64,000 nt of DNA from Streptomyces mobaraensis. Its GTDB lineage: Bacteria; Actinomycetota; Actinomycetes; Streptomycetales; Streptomycetaceae. The position numbers and the translations under genes are program-made. Below, one piece after another: positions 17,738-27,900 of the stretch. Location: assembly GCF_020099395.1 (NCBI RefSeq), contig NZ_CP083590.1, forward strand, positions 1,116,001-1,180,000, in the 5' to 3' direction. Within the stretch, counting starts at the first letter, position 1; every line of letters begins with the position of its first letter. The notes below the pieces were generated by a model. It worked only from the letters and a program-made list of their open reading frames with translations. It was not told where the DNA came from and made no database searches.

Positions 17738-19128
17738 ATGGATTTCACCTCGTACGTGTCCGGGTCCATGCAGGCGATGAGGTCACTGGCCTCGGAAGGC
17801 TTGTAGGTGATGGTCAGCGTCTTACGCGCACGTCCGGCGGACATGGCCAAAAGGCGCAGGTGGGCGTCCCGCTCGCTGTCGCCCGGCTCGGTGGCGTGCG
17901 GCATGACCTCGCTGTTGAGGCCGACGATGATCACGTGGTCGAACTCCAGCCCTTTGACGGAGTGCATCGTCGAGAGCGCTACGTTCACCGGCCCCGCCGG
18001 CCACTCGGCGTTCCGGGTGAGTTCGACGTAGGCCAGTCCGGCCGCGTCCAGGCGGTTCTTGACCTCGGCGAACCATCCCTTGGCGTGGAGGATGACGACG
18101 GACTCGTCGTTGTCGGGACCGAGGCCGTCGAGGAACCGCACCACGTGGTCCATCTGCCGGGTGAACGTACCTTGAACCAGAACGGGCTTGGCGCCTTCCT
18201 CCTTGCAGGAGGTGAGGTCCGGAACCGCGGAGTCGTCGGTCTTCTCCACGTCCCGGAGCAGCGGTGCGGCGAAGGCCGCGATCTGCCGGGTGTTGCGGAA
18301 GTTCTTGGACAGCAGCTTGCTGTTGTGCGGGCCCACGCTCAGCCCGACCTCGCTCCAGGTGAAGCGCTGAGGGTAGATGCGCTGCGCGGCGTCGAGGACG
18401 AAGGTCAACGTGTACTCGTCGGTGAGGTGGTTGAGGACCGCCCGGACCTGGTTGGCCGAGAAGTCCTGTGCCTCGTCGACCACCACCACGTGGTACGGAT
18501 CGTCGGTACGCTTGGCCGCCATGGCGTTCGCCAGGTCGGACCAGTCCCACACCTGCTGCTGCTTCTTCCATTTCTGGAAGGGATCTATCACCTCCTCCGA
18601 AAGCCGGCGGCGCAACGGGGCCGGCATCCGCGGAGAGCGGCCGCGCCCTTGCCGTTCACACCCGATGTACTCGGTGAGGTGTTCCGGCGTGAAGCGGCCC
18701 AGTACATAGTCCACTTCGGAGCGTACGAAGTCGGTCGGCAGCGGCAGGGGAGCCGCCAGCGCCGCCAGCTTCCGGCTCCGCTCGCGCTCCTGGAGAATGC
18801 GCTCGTAGGTCACGCGGTCAGCGGCCCATTTCGCGAAGGTGGAGACCGTCAGCTCGATGTCGTTGCCCTTGAGCTGCTCCTGGGTGAGTTCCTCGATGTA
18901 GCCGCGCAGCGTGCGGTTGTAGGTGAGGACCAGGACGCGGACGGGACCGCTGATGAAGCCGTCACGGCGGCGGCGTTGCCAGAAGCCGGCCGTGAACTTC
19001 AGACGGTACAGGGCCGTGGTGGTCTTTCCGCTGCCGGCGGCGCCCCGCACGACGAACACCCCCGGCTTGTGGTTATTGATCACCGTGAGCTGTTCGCTCG
19101 TCGGTTGCGTCGGCCTGAGCACCTTCAT
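17734..19128 (-). CDS. UvrD/Rep-like superfamily 1 DNA helicase
   Basis: This 464-residue SF1 helicase shows Walker A RGAAGSGKTTT near residue 27, motif Ia in VLVLTYNRTLRGYI, Walker B VVVDEAQDF, motif IV around SKNFRNTRQIAAFA, and motif V in MHSVKGLEFDHVIIVGL. It is shorter than UvrD or PcrA and lacks long 1B/2B insertions. No NERD or nuclease domain is visible. The ATG at 19128 has GGGAGGGA six bases upstream. It is the first gene of the helicase, DarT-like and glycohydrolase operon, with an ATGA overlap to the second gene. It may sense or process single-stranded DNA at stalled forks or phage replication sites; this is inference. Confidence 0.85.
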   Translation of the reverse strand: MKVLRPTQPTSEQLTVINNHKPGVFVVRGAAGSGKTTTALYRLKFTAGFWQRRRRDGFISGPVRVLVLTYNRTLRGYIEELTQEQLKGNDIELTVSTFAKWAADRVTYERILQERERSRKLAALAAPLPLPTDFVRSEVDYVLGRFTPEHLTEYIGCERQGRGRSPRMPAPLRRRLSEEVIDPFQKWKKQQQVWDWSDLANAMAAKRTDDPYHVVVVDEAQDFSANQVRAVLNHLTDEYTLTFVLDAAQRIYPQRFTWSEVGLSVGPHNSKLLSKNFRNTRQIAAFAAPLLRDVEKTDDSAVPDLTSCKEEGAKPVLVQGTFTRQMDHVVRFLDGLGPDNDESVVILHAKGWFAEVKNRLDAAGLAYVELTRNAEWPAGPVNVALSTMHSVKGLEFDHVIIVGLNSEVMPHATEPGDSERDAHLRLLAMSAGRARKTLTITYKPSEASDLIACMDPDTYEVKSI

Positions 19129-19296
19129 CCGCGGTCCCTCCCCAAGACACGCTCCCCCAACTCGAAGCCATATTAGGAGCGGTCGGCACCGTACCGGGTG
19201 CGGTTGGCCGGGCGGGAGCACGGTGGTGACGGGCGGAACCGGCGAGGACGTGCGCCGCCGGGCAATTCGAGGGCGGAAGCGAGGCGGGCCTCTGGT

Positions 19297-19715
19297 TCAG
19301 GCCGCGCGTACCCGGACCGGCAGGCTCCGCAGCCTGCGCATCGTGCTTCCGGTCGCAGTACCGCGGACCCGGCGGGTCCGACCCGTCCCCAGACGGCCGG
19401 AAGCAGGCCGAAGACGACTCCGCCCGCAGGCGTGCCAGGTGGGAGCCGAGGCAGGAATGAGCGCCGCTAGCGAAGGAGAGGCGAGGGCCTTCGTCCCGGG
19501 TGACGTCGAAGCGGTCCGGGTCGGTGAAGCGGCCGGAGTCGCGGTTCGCGGCCCCGAGCACGGCCACGACCAGGTGGCCGGCCTCCACTTCGAGGCCCGC
19601 GAGTGTCAGTGTCGTCCGCGCGCGGCGGGCCATGACCTGGGCAGGGGGCGTAGCGCAGAAGAACTGTCTGCCGTCGGTCTTGATCTCGTGATTCCAGCCG
19701 CGGGCGAGGAGATGT
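19297..19715 (-). pseudogene. Cytochrome P450 3' remnant with frameshifts
   Basis: The minus strand carries the end of a P450. MARRARTTLTLAGLEVEAG leads to VVAVLGAANRDSGRF, DPDRFDVTRDEGPRLSF, then ASGAHSCLGSHLARLRAE, the heme-binding Cys loop with one substitution (FAS for the usual FGx). A frame change follows, and the terminal RLRSLPVRVRAA appears in another frame before a stop at 19297. Upstream another frame holds TVLLRYAP, like the ExLLR helix. Everything 5' is gone, and integrase sequence begins on the opposite strand at about 19716. Insertion of the mobile element is the likely cause of truncation. Confidence 0.7.
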
Positions 19716-20480
19716 GCCATCGAATACCGGGAGGGCTTCCCCAATCCGCACCGGGCACGAGTCCGCTGGTTCGACCCCGAGTCGAACGAGCGCCGGTCCC
19801 GCTCGCGGATGCTGTCCACCGCCGACGAGGCGCAAGCGTGGATCGACCGGATGGAGCGCATCGCCCAGCGCGGCGTCAGCCCCGCGGTGGCGACCATGTC
19901 GCTGTCGGAATACGGGGAGTTGGAATGGGGCCTGGCCATGCGCGGCCTGGAGCCCACAACCATGGACCCGTACCGCGCGGGCTGGCGGCTGCGCGTCGTC
20001 CCCGCCATCGGCACCTCGAAATACCCGTCGTCATCAACGGAGTTGTCGACCGCACCGTCTACAACTGGATCGCCGACGGCCACGGCCGCTCCATGGTCAA
20101 GAACTCCATCGCCCCACTTGAACCGGATCGTGGGGCAGTCCGCGACGGCATCATCGACGTCAACCCAGCCAAGATCACCGGCTGGCAGCGGACGTACCAG
20201 CAGGTCGAGGACGAGCTCGACGACCCGTGCTCCCTCGCCCTGCGCGACGGGGACGCCCTGGACGACCTGGCCCATGCCCTCGTCGCACGCTCCCACGACC
20301 AGCACCTGGGCTGGGGCGACGTCGTCCGCTTCACCGCCTGCACCGCCGCCCGCATCGGAGAGGCCTCCGGCGTCCGCGCCCAGGACATCGACCGCCGCAC
20401 ATGGATGTGGAACTGCTGCCGTCAGACCACCCCGGGCCCCGGCGGCCTCGTCGACAAGGGCATCAAGGGCAAACGACGCC
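19716..20480 (+). pseudogene. Left integrase remnant: N-terminal and middle part of a tyrosine recombinase
   Basis: The first frame reads EYREGFPNPHRARVRWFDPE, SRMLSTADEAQAWIDRMERI and GLAMRGLEPTTMDPYRAGW, a complete N-terminal arm-binding and SAM-like domain. After VVPAIG a frameshift moves to another frame reading NGVVDRTVYNWIADGHGRS, DGIIDVNPAKITGWQRTYQQ and FTACTAARIGEASGVRAQDI, which includes the first catalytic Arg. Homology ends around KGKRRR near 20480, before the HxxR and Tyr motifs. The missing C-terminal half exists in a related copy at 51464-52438. The gene cannot make an active enzyme. Confidence 0.78.
20032..20480 (+). repeat. Left copy of an approximately 450-bp imperfect direct repeat (integrase middle)
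   Basis: This stretch matches 51554-52005 in the same orientation, at roughly 88-90% by eye, starting at CAACGGAGTTGTCGACCG in both copies. It lies 31.5 kb from its partner. Homologous recombination between the two would join the N-terminal half of the left integrase to the C-terminal half of the right one and excise the segment between. Confidence 0.8.
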
Positions 20481-20607
20481 GGCTGGCGCCACGGTCGCGC
20501 GCCCCCGAGGTCCACGACCGCATGGACGCGTTCCTGACCGAGCACCGCTTCCTGATCGCCCCGGTCACCCGACAGCGCCACTCGCCATGACCGTGGGCGA
20601 GGCCCTC

Positions 20608-21750
20608 CTATGCGGAAAGCGATTCCCCGGCGTAGCCGAAGGCCCGCGAGAGGTACGCCTGGTCGATGGGCTGGGGGTCCGGCAGATCACCTACGGCCTG
20701 GAGCAGGTGGGTGCGGTCGTACGTGCGGCGGTGCATGGCGAACCTGAGCATCCGGCTGCCGTGCTGGTGGAGGCTCGCCTCGTAGCGCGTCGGGTCGGGC
20801 ACCGACTTCTCCAGGGACAGGACCAGGCCTGGATACCGGGACTCGAAGGCCGCGAACGCCACGCCGAACTCCGTGTTGACCGGGTGGGTCACGTGCAGGG
20901 TGCGCAGGCCGGGTTCGCCGGTCCGGGAGCGGACCGCCCGGACCATGGCGCGGGCGGCGTAGTCCGCCTGGAGCAGGTTGAGGGATGCCTCGGGGTCACC
21001 GGTGAGGCGCACGTGGATCTCGTCGCCGCGACGGTGGGCACGGGCGAGGAGCCGGTCGGCGGCCTTGACGCGTCCCGCCTCGTGGCGCAGGAGGTCGTCG
21101 AAGAGCCGGGACAGGATGTCGAGCGGCTGACCGGGCAGCCCTTCGGGTACGCGCCGGTCGGTGACCAGCAGACCCGGCCGCAGAACGGTTGTCGTGCGCC
21201 GCCGGTCCGGCAGGGCCCAGGCGCGCACGAGACGTTCGGCGGTGTGCTTGGTCTCCTCGTAGAGGGTCACGAAGTCGTCGCTCTCCGACAAGTCCTCTTC
21301 CATGATGTGGCCCTGGCTTCGCCGGCCGGCCACGAAAGCGGTGCTGATGTGGACCATATGGGCCCCGGGCGCCTCTTCGGCGAGCCGAAGGATGTGGCGG
21401 GTGCCGAGAACATTGGCTTTGTAGAGCGGGGCGGGGTCGCCTTCGATGGCCAGCCGGGCCGCGCCGTGCCACACGGTGGTCAGGCCGTCGACGACACGGG
21501 CACGGTCCTCGGGGGACAGACCGAGACCCGGGTCGGTGATGTCGGCGCCGAGATAGCGCACCCGCTCCAGCGCCCCGGGCGCCAGTGGGGGGCCGTCGAG
21601 CCATGTCATCGCGGATTCGGTGCGCTCGCGGAGTTGTCGCGCCGTGCCGCGCCCCAGCACGGTGAACGTCTCTTCCGGTGAGTCGGCCAGGAGCTCGCGC
21701 AGGAGGCGGCAGCCGAGGAACCCGGTCGCACCGGTCAGCAGTACGGACAC
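20608..21750 (-). CDS. SDR-type thioester reductase-like protein (NAD_binding_4 family)
   Basis: This 380-residue extended short-chain dehydrogenase opens VSVLLTGATGFLGCRLLREL, the NADPH-binding GxTGFLG of the thioester-reductase/fatty acyl reductase group. HISTAFVAG and the catalytic YEETKHTAE (YxxxK) follow. Such enzymes reduce acyl thioesters, often on a carrier protein, to aldehydes or alcohols. The start is GTG at 21750 with AAGGAGG eight bases upstream. It is divergent from the polyketide synthase at 21941 across a 190-bp promoter region and could release that enzyme's product. No adenylation or carrier domain is attached. A simple epimerase role is the alternative. Confidence 0.75.
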   Translation of the reverse strand: MSVLLTGATGFLGCRLLRELLADSPEETFTVLGRGTARQLRERTESAMTWLDGPPLAPGALERVRYLGADITDPGLGLSPEDRARVVDGLTTVWHGAARLAIEGDPAPLYKANVLGTRHILRLAEEAPGAHMVHISTAFVAGRRSQGHIMEEDLSESDDFVTLYEETKHTAERLVRAWALPDRRRTTTVLRPGLLVTDRRVPEGLPGQPLDILSRLFDDLLRHEAGRVKAADRLLARAHRRGDEIHVRLTGDPEASLNLLQADYAARAMVRAVRSRTGEPGLRTLHVTHPVNTEFGVAFAAFESRYPGLVLSLEKSVPDPTRYEASLHQHGSRMLRFAMHRRTYDRTHLLQAVGDLPDPQPIDQAYLSRAFGYAGESLSA

Positions 21751-21940
21751 GTGGCAGGCCTCCTTGAAACGGCGGCATCGGCGGTCAACTCTAGGGCAAA
21801 GAGGGGGGTTTGAGGGCGAACCACCACCGTTCCGGGTGAACCATGCCGCCCAAAACATGCTCTTCGGCGACAGCGGGCAAACGTGAACACGACCAGGCGA
21901 ATGCCGAGTTGTCATCACTCCGACCGGAAAGGCCGTGCCC

Positions 21941-24900
21941 ATGCCCAAGCCTGGGGCCGAGGTTCCACGGCCCATCGCCATCGTGGGGGCTTCATGCCGC
22001 TTGCCCGGCGGCGTCAACGGTCTCGATGATCTGTGGACGGCGCTGCGGCAGGGACGCGACCTGGTCGGCAAGGTTCCGGAAGACCGTTTCGACGTCGACC
22101 TGTTCGTGGACCCGGCCATGCCACGGCCGGGAAAGAGCTACACCGCGGCCGGAGGGTTCCTCGACAACATCACGGACTTCGACGCGGGCTACTTCGGCGT
22201 CTCGCCCAAGGAAGCCGCGCACATGGACCCACAGCACCGCCTCCTGCTGGAGCTGGCGGCGGAGGCGTTCGACGACGCCTCGATTCCTCCGGCTTCCCTG
22301 GCCGGCAGCGACACCGCGGTCTACATCGGCATCTCGGACAGCTCCTACGGGTTCCTGCAGATGCTGGAACCACGGATGATCGGCCCCTACACGATCGCCG
22401 GGGTCGCCTCCTCGATCGCCGCCAACCGGCTCTCCCACACGTTCGATCTACGCGGCCCGAGCATGGCGGTGGACACGGCGTGTTCCTCCTCGCTGGTCGC
22501 CCTGGACCGGGCCTGCCGCACCCTGTGGGACGGTACGAGCCGTACCGCCCTGTGCGGCGGGGCGAACATCCTGATCAGTCCGTACATCTACGTCGGCTTC
22601 TCGCAGGCGGCGATGCTGTCGCGGCGCGGGGCATGCGCGTCGTTCTCCGCCGATGCCGACGGCTTCGTCCGGGCCGAGGGCGGCGGCATGGTGCTCCTCA
22701 AACCGCTCGACGACGCCCTGGCCGACGGGGACCGGGTACTCGGTGTGATCCTGGGCAGCGGCAGCAACTGCGACGGCAGGACGATGGGACTCTCCCTGCC
22801 CGACCCCGAGGCCCAGGAGGCCCTGCTGCGGCGGGTGTACGCGGAGTTCGGAGTCCGCCCCGACGAGCTCGTCTACGTCGAGGCCCACGGCACGGGCACG
22901 CCCGTGGGCGACCCGGCCGAGGCCCAGTCGATCGGGCGTGCCCTGGGCATCCGCCGGATCAGCGGGGAACTGCCGATCGGCTCGGTGAAGGCCAACCTGG
23001 GCCATCTCGAGCCCGCCTCCGGCATGGCCGGGCTGTGCAAGGCCCTGCTGGTGCTCAAGCACGGCATGGTGCCGGCCTCCCCGTACGCCGGCAATCCCCA
23101 CCCGGGCATCGACTTCACCGGTCTCGGCCTCCGGCTCGCCGACGAGAGCCGCCCGCTGCCCGCCACCGACCGGCCCGTCGTCGGCATCAACTCCTTCGGC
23201 TTCGGCGGTGCCAACGCCCACGTCATCGTGGCGGCCGCCCCGCCCGATCCACCCGCCCCCGGCCTCCCCGCGAGCCCGGTGCCTCCCGAGGGCCTGCCCG
23301 TCATGGTCTCCGCCCGCACCCCGAAGGCACTGGGGGAAGCCGTCTCCCGGATGGCCGGCCACCTGGCCACGACCGCCCCGGAGGACTTCTACGACCTGGC
23401 GTACACCTCCTGCCTCCGCCGCGCCCTGCACGAGTACCGAGCCGCCGTCTTCGCCCATACGCCGGCGCAAGCGGCGCGGCTCCTCGCCGGCCTCGCCGAA
23501 GACGACTCCCGGCCGCCGGGCACGGCGGTCGCTGCCGGCCGGACCGCCTTCGTCTTCGCCGGAAACGGCTCCCAGTGGGCGGGCATGGCGGCCGATCTCC
23601 TCGCAACCGACCCGGTCTTCCGCGAGACGATCGCGGAAGCCGACGCCGAACTGGCCCCGCACCTGGGATGGTCCGTCGCCGAGCGGCTGGCGGCTCCGGC
23701 CGGACAGTGGCGGCTGGAGGCGACGGAGGTGGCCCAGCCCCTGCTGTTCGCCGTGCAGCTCGGCATCATGGCCGTGCTGCGCGCCCAAGGCGTGCGCCCC
23801 GCCATGGTGGTGGGTCACAGCGCGGGCGAGGTGGCCGCGGCCTACGCCTCCGGGGCCCTCTCCCTCGGCCAGGCCGCCCGCCTGGCCGCCGTACGCGGCC
23901 GGACGCAGGCGAGGGCCGCCGGCAGCGGGCGGATGGCCGCGGTCGGCCTCGACGCCGAGCGGGCGGCCGACGACCTGCGGTCCTTCGGCCGGGGGCTGGA
24001 GATCGCCGGGGTCAACGGCCCCAAGGACGTCACCGTCGTCGGCGCCGCCGACGCGCTGGCCGACTTCGGCGCCGCCCTGCGGGAGCGCGAGGTCTTCTTC
24101 CGCGATCTGGGCCTCGACTACGCCTTCCACAGCCGGGCCATGGACCCGTTGCGGGAGCCCTTGAAGGAGGGCCTCGCGGGGCTCGGACCCGCCGCGGCGA
24201 CCGTGCCCTTCTACTCCACGGTGACCGGCGCGCAGACCAACGGACAGGATCTGGACGCGGAGTACTGGTGGAGCAACGTGCGCCGGCCGGTGCGCTTCAA
24301 GGACGCCGTGGAGCAGATGCTCGAAGACGGAGCCGACGTCTTCCTGGAGACCGGCCCGCACCCGGTGCTGCGCGCCTATCTGCGCCGCATCGCCGAGGCA
24401 CGCCCCCGGACCACCGTGGCGGTGGTGCCGACACTGCGCCGCGGGGCCGACGGGCCGCGCGCCCTCGCCACCGCCCGCGCCGCCCTGGTCGCGGCGGGCG
24501 CGCGCACCGACTGGGACCGGTACTTCCCGCGGCCCGGCCGCGCTGTCGCGCTGCCCGCCTACCCCTGGCAGCGCGAGCGCCACTGGGGCGGAGGCAAGGA
24601 GCAGTGGACGAGAGGCGCCAAGCGGGAGCATCCGCTGCTCGGGGCACGGGCCGAAGCCCCCGTCCCGACCTGGGCCGGTGCCGTCGAACCGGCCGTCATG
24701 CCCTGGCTGACCGGCCACCGCGTGGGCGGAACGGTCCTGGTGCCGGCCACCGCGTTCGTCGAAATGTGCCTGGCGGCCGGGAAGCTGGTGCTGGGCACCG
24801 ATGTCGAGGTCGAATACCTCGACATCGCCCGGGGCCTGGTCGTGCCCTGGGAAGACGCCTCCGGCACGCGTCTCCAGACCGTGCTCACCCCCGACGACGG

Positions 24901-27900
24901 CACGGTCCTCGTCTCCAGCGGTGAACCGCACACGGCCGGCACGCACTGCCGTGCCCGGGTCCGCACCCTGCTGACCCGGCGCCCGGCGGCCACGGACCCG
25001 GGCACCTGGCGCGCCCGGTGCTCCGACCGCATCGAGCCGGATGCCTTCTACGCCTCGTGCGCCGGCGTGGACCTGTGCTACGGATCCGCCTTCCAGGTCC
25101 TCGACGAGCTGCGCACAGGGCCGGGCGTGGCCTTCGCACGCTACGCGCACGACGCTCCCGGAGCCCCTTACACCGTTCACCCGGCCCTTCTGGACGGGGC
25201 GTTGCAGACCGGCGTCGCGCTGCTCCTCGGCCGGCTCGACGCGGGCCTGGCGTACCTGCCCCGCAGCATCCGGGCCGTCCGCGTCTGGGCCACCCCGTCG
25301 GCGACGGGCTGTTTCATGGTCCACGAACGGTCCCGCACCCACGAAGAGGTGTGCTGGGACATCCTCGTCACCGACCCCGACGGCACCGTCACGGTTCAGC
25401 TCGAAGGCTGCCGCCTGCGCCGTGTCGCCTCCGACCGCAGCCGCTCGCCGCAGGTCACCCACACCGTCCTGCGTGCCGCACCGCACCCGGAGGAACCGGC
25501 CCGCCCTTCCCCGCTGCCCGCACCGCACGAGCTCGTCACCGCCTGCGCCGGGCACATCGCACGGTTGCGTGCCGACGGACGCGCGCTGCGCTGGGATCAG
25601 TTCCTTCCGCTCGCCGTCCAGCACTTCCTGCGCGCCTTCGCCGCCACGGTCGCCCGTGCGCTGCCCGACCCCGCGGCCCCCTTCACCCCGGAAGACCTCG
25701 CCGCGGCGGGCTTCGACGAGGAAAAGTACCGCCGCCTCGAACGATGGGTGGCACCGGAACTGGTGAGGACCGGGCTCGCCGAGCGGCGTCCGGACGGCCG
25801 GCTCCGCCTGACCGGTGCCCACGCCACGCCCGGGGCCGGCGGGTGGGAGATCGTCGACAGCAGCCCCGGCCACTGCGTGGAGCTGGCGCTCTTCGCCCAC
25901 CAGGCCCAGCGCCTCGAGGGCATCCTGCGCGGTGCCGAAGATCCGCTGGATCTGCTGGTCGAGGACTCCACCAGCAAGGTTCTGGAGCTGTTCTACGACA
26001 TCGCGCCGTTCTGCCGCTTCCACAACCGCATCGTCCAGACGCTGGTCCGGGAGATCGTGCGGCGCTGGCCGGCGGACCGTCCCCTGCGGATCCTGGAGGT
26101 CGGCGCGGGCACCGGAGGCACGGCCGCCGCCCTGTTGCCCCTGCTTCCGGCGGACCGTACCCGCTACCACTTCACCGACGTCTCCGCGTACTTCCTGCCC
26201 CGGGCCCAAGCCCGCTTCGGCGCGTACGACTTCGTCGAGTACCGCACGTTCGACCTGGACGTGGCCGCCGGAGAGCAGGGCTACGGCGCGCACTCCTTCG
26301 ACCTGGTGGTCGCGGCCCACGCGCTGCACGCCGCGAAGCACCTGCCGGATGCCCTGCGCGGGCTCTCCGCACTGCTGGCGCCCGGTGGCCATCTCCTCGC
26401 CATCGAGCCGCACACCGAGGACCTGCCTCTGCCGATCTTCGGCACGCTGGACAGCTATCACACACGCGTCGACACCGATGTGCGGCCCGGCTCACCGCTG
26501 TTGTCCCGGGACGCGTGGCCCGGCCTTCTCGCGGACTGCGGATTCGCGGAGGTCGTCCAGACCGGAGACGACCGGGCTCCGGCGCGCGAGGGCAGCTCCG
26601 TCATCGTCGCCGCCACCCCCGCCGGACAGCCGGGCACCGCACCCACGGCAGCCCTGCCCGCCCCCCGGGCCGGCACCCACCACCTGGTCGCTGCCACAGC
26701 CGACGCGGTCACACCACTGGCGGGCGCCGTGGTCGAGGCCATAGCGCGGGCGGGGGGTACGGCCGTCGGCCCGGTGGTGGCCGGTGCCACCGAACAGGCC
26801 TGGACCGGCCTGCTCGCCAGTGCCGCTCCCCAGGCGGGCACACTCGCCGTCACTCTCCTCCTCGGGCCGGCGGACGAGCGCGAACCGGGCGGCATCGCGG
26901 GGCACACGGCTCGTCAGCTGGAAACCCTGCGCACCCTGGCCGCCGCCTGCCGGGAACTGCCGGACACCGTCCGCCCGGAGATCTGGCTCGTGTGCGGCCC
27001 CAACGCCGCTCTGCCCGTGGGCACGGAGCCGGACGAGGCCCCGCCCGTCGCCGCGGCCTGGTGGGGCGCGGCCCGCTGCCTGGCGAACGAGCATCCCGAG
27101 CTGCACAGCCGGAGGATCGCCCTGACCGCCGCCGACGACGATCCGGGCGACGACGCCCGCAGGCTCGTCCGCGAGCTCCTCGACCCCGGCGCGGAGGACG
27201 AGATCGTCCTGGCGCGCGGCGGCCGGTTCGTCCCCCGTGAGCAGGTCCGTCCCGTGGCCGCACCCCTGACCGCGACAGCCGGGCAGGATCGCGCCTTCAC
27301 CTTGAAGGTCACCAACCCCGGCCTGTCCTACCGGCTCTCCTGGCAGGAGACCGGGCTTCCCCGGCCCGGCCCCGGGCACGTGCTGATCCAGGTCAAGGCC
27401 GCCGCTTTGAACTACCGCGACATGATGCAGGTGGTCGGGCTGCTGCCGGAGGAGGTGTTCGAGGGCACGAGCTCCACACACGGCTACGGAGTGGAAGGAG
27501 CCGGCGTCGTGGTCTCCTGCGGCGCGGGAGTCACCGACTTCAAGCCCGGCGACCGCGTCGCCGGCTTCGCGTCCGGCTTCCTCTCCTCGCACACCCTGGC
27601 CGAAGCCCGGGCCATCTGGCGCATCCCGGGCGGTTTCCCCATGACCTACCAGGAGGCGGCGACCCTGCCCGTCGCCTGCGCCACGGTGCAGTACGCCCTC
27701 GGCACCCTGGCCCGCCTGCGACCGGGGGAGACGGTCCTCGTACACGGTGGAGCGGGCGGCGTGGGCCTGGCGGCGACCCGGTACGCGGCGGCGCACGGCG
27801 CACACGTCATCGCCACCGCGGGCAGCGGTGTCAAACGCGGTCTGCTGCGCGGCCTCGGCGTCGAACACGCCCTGGACTCACGCGGCCTCGACTTCGCCGA

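Noticed and set aside
19100..20100. Second copy of the tRNA-Pro 3' end (left att site) expected if the island excises by integrase
   Set aside because: No matching stretch was found by eye near the left boundary. A proper repeat search is needed before claiming an att pair.
22448..26461. A very long open frame (over 1,300 codons) antisense to the polyketide synthase
   Set aside because: It mirrors the synthase codons in GC-rich DNA, is Gly/Arg/Ala-rich, and shows no domain. The plus strand holds all catalytic motifs.
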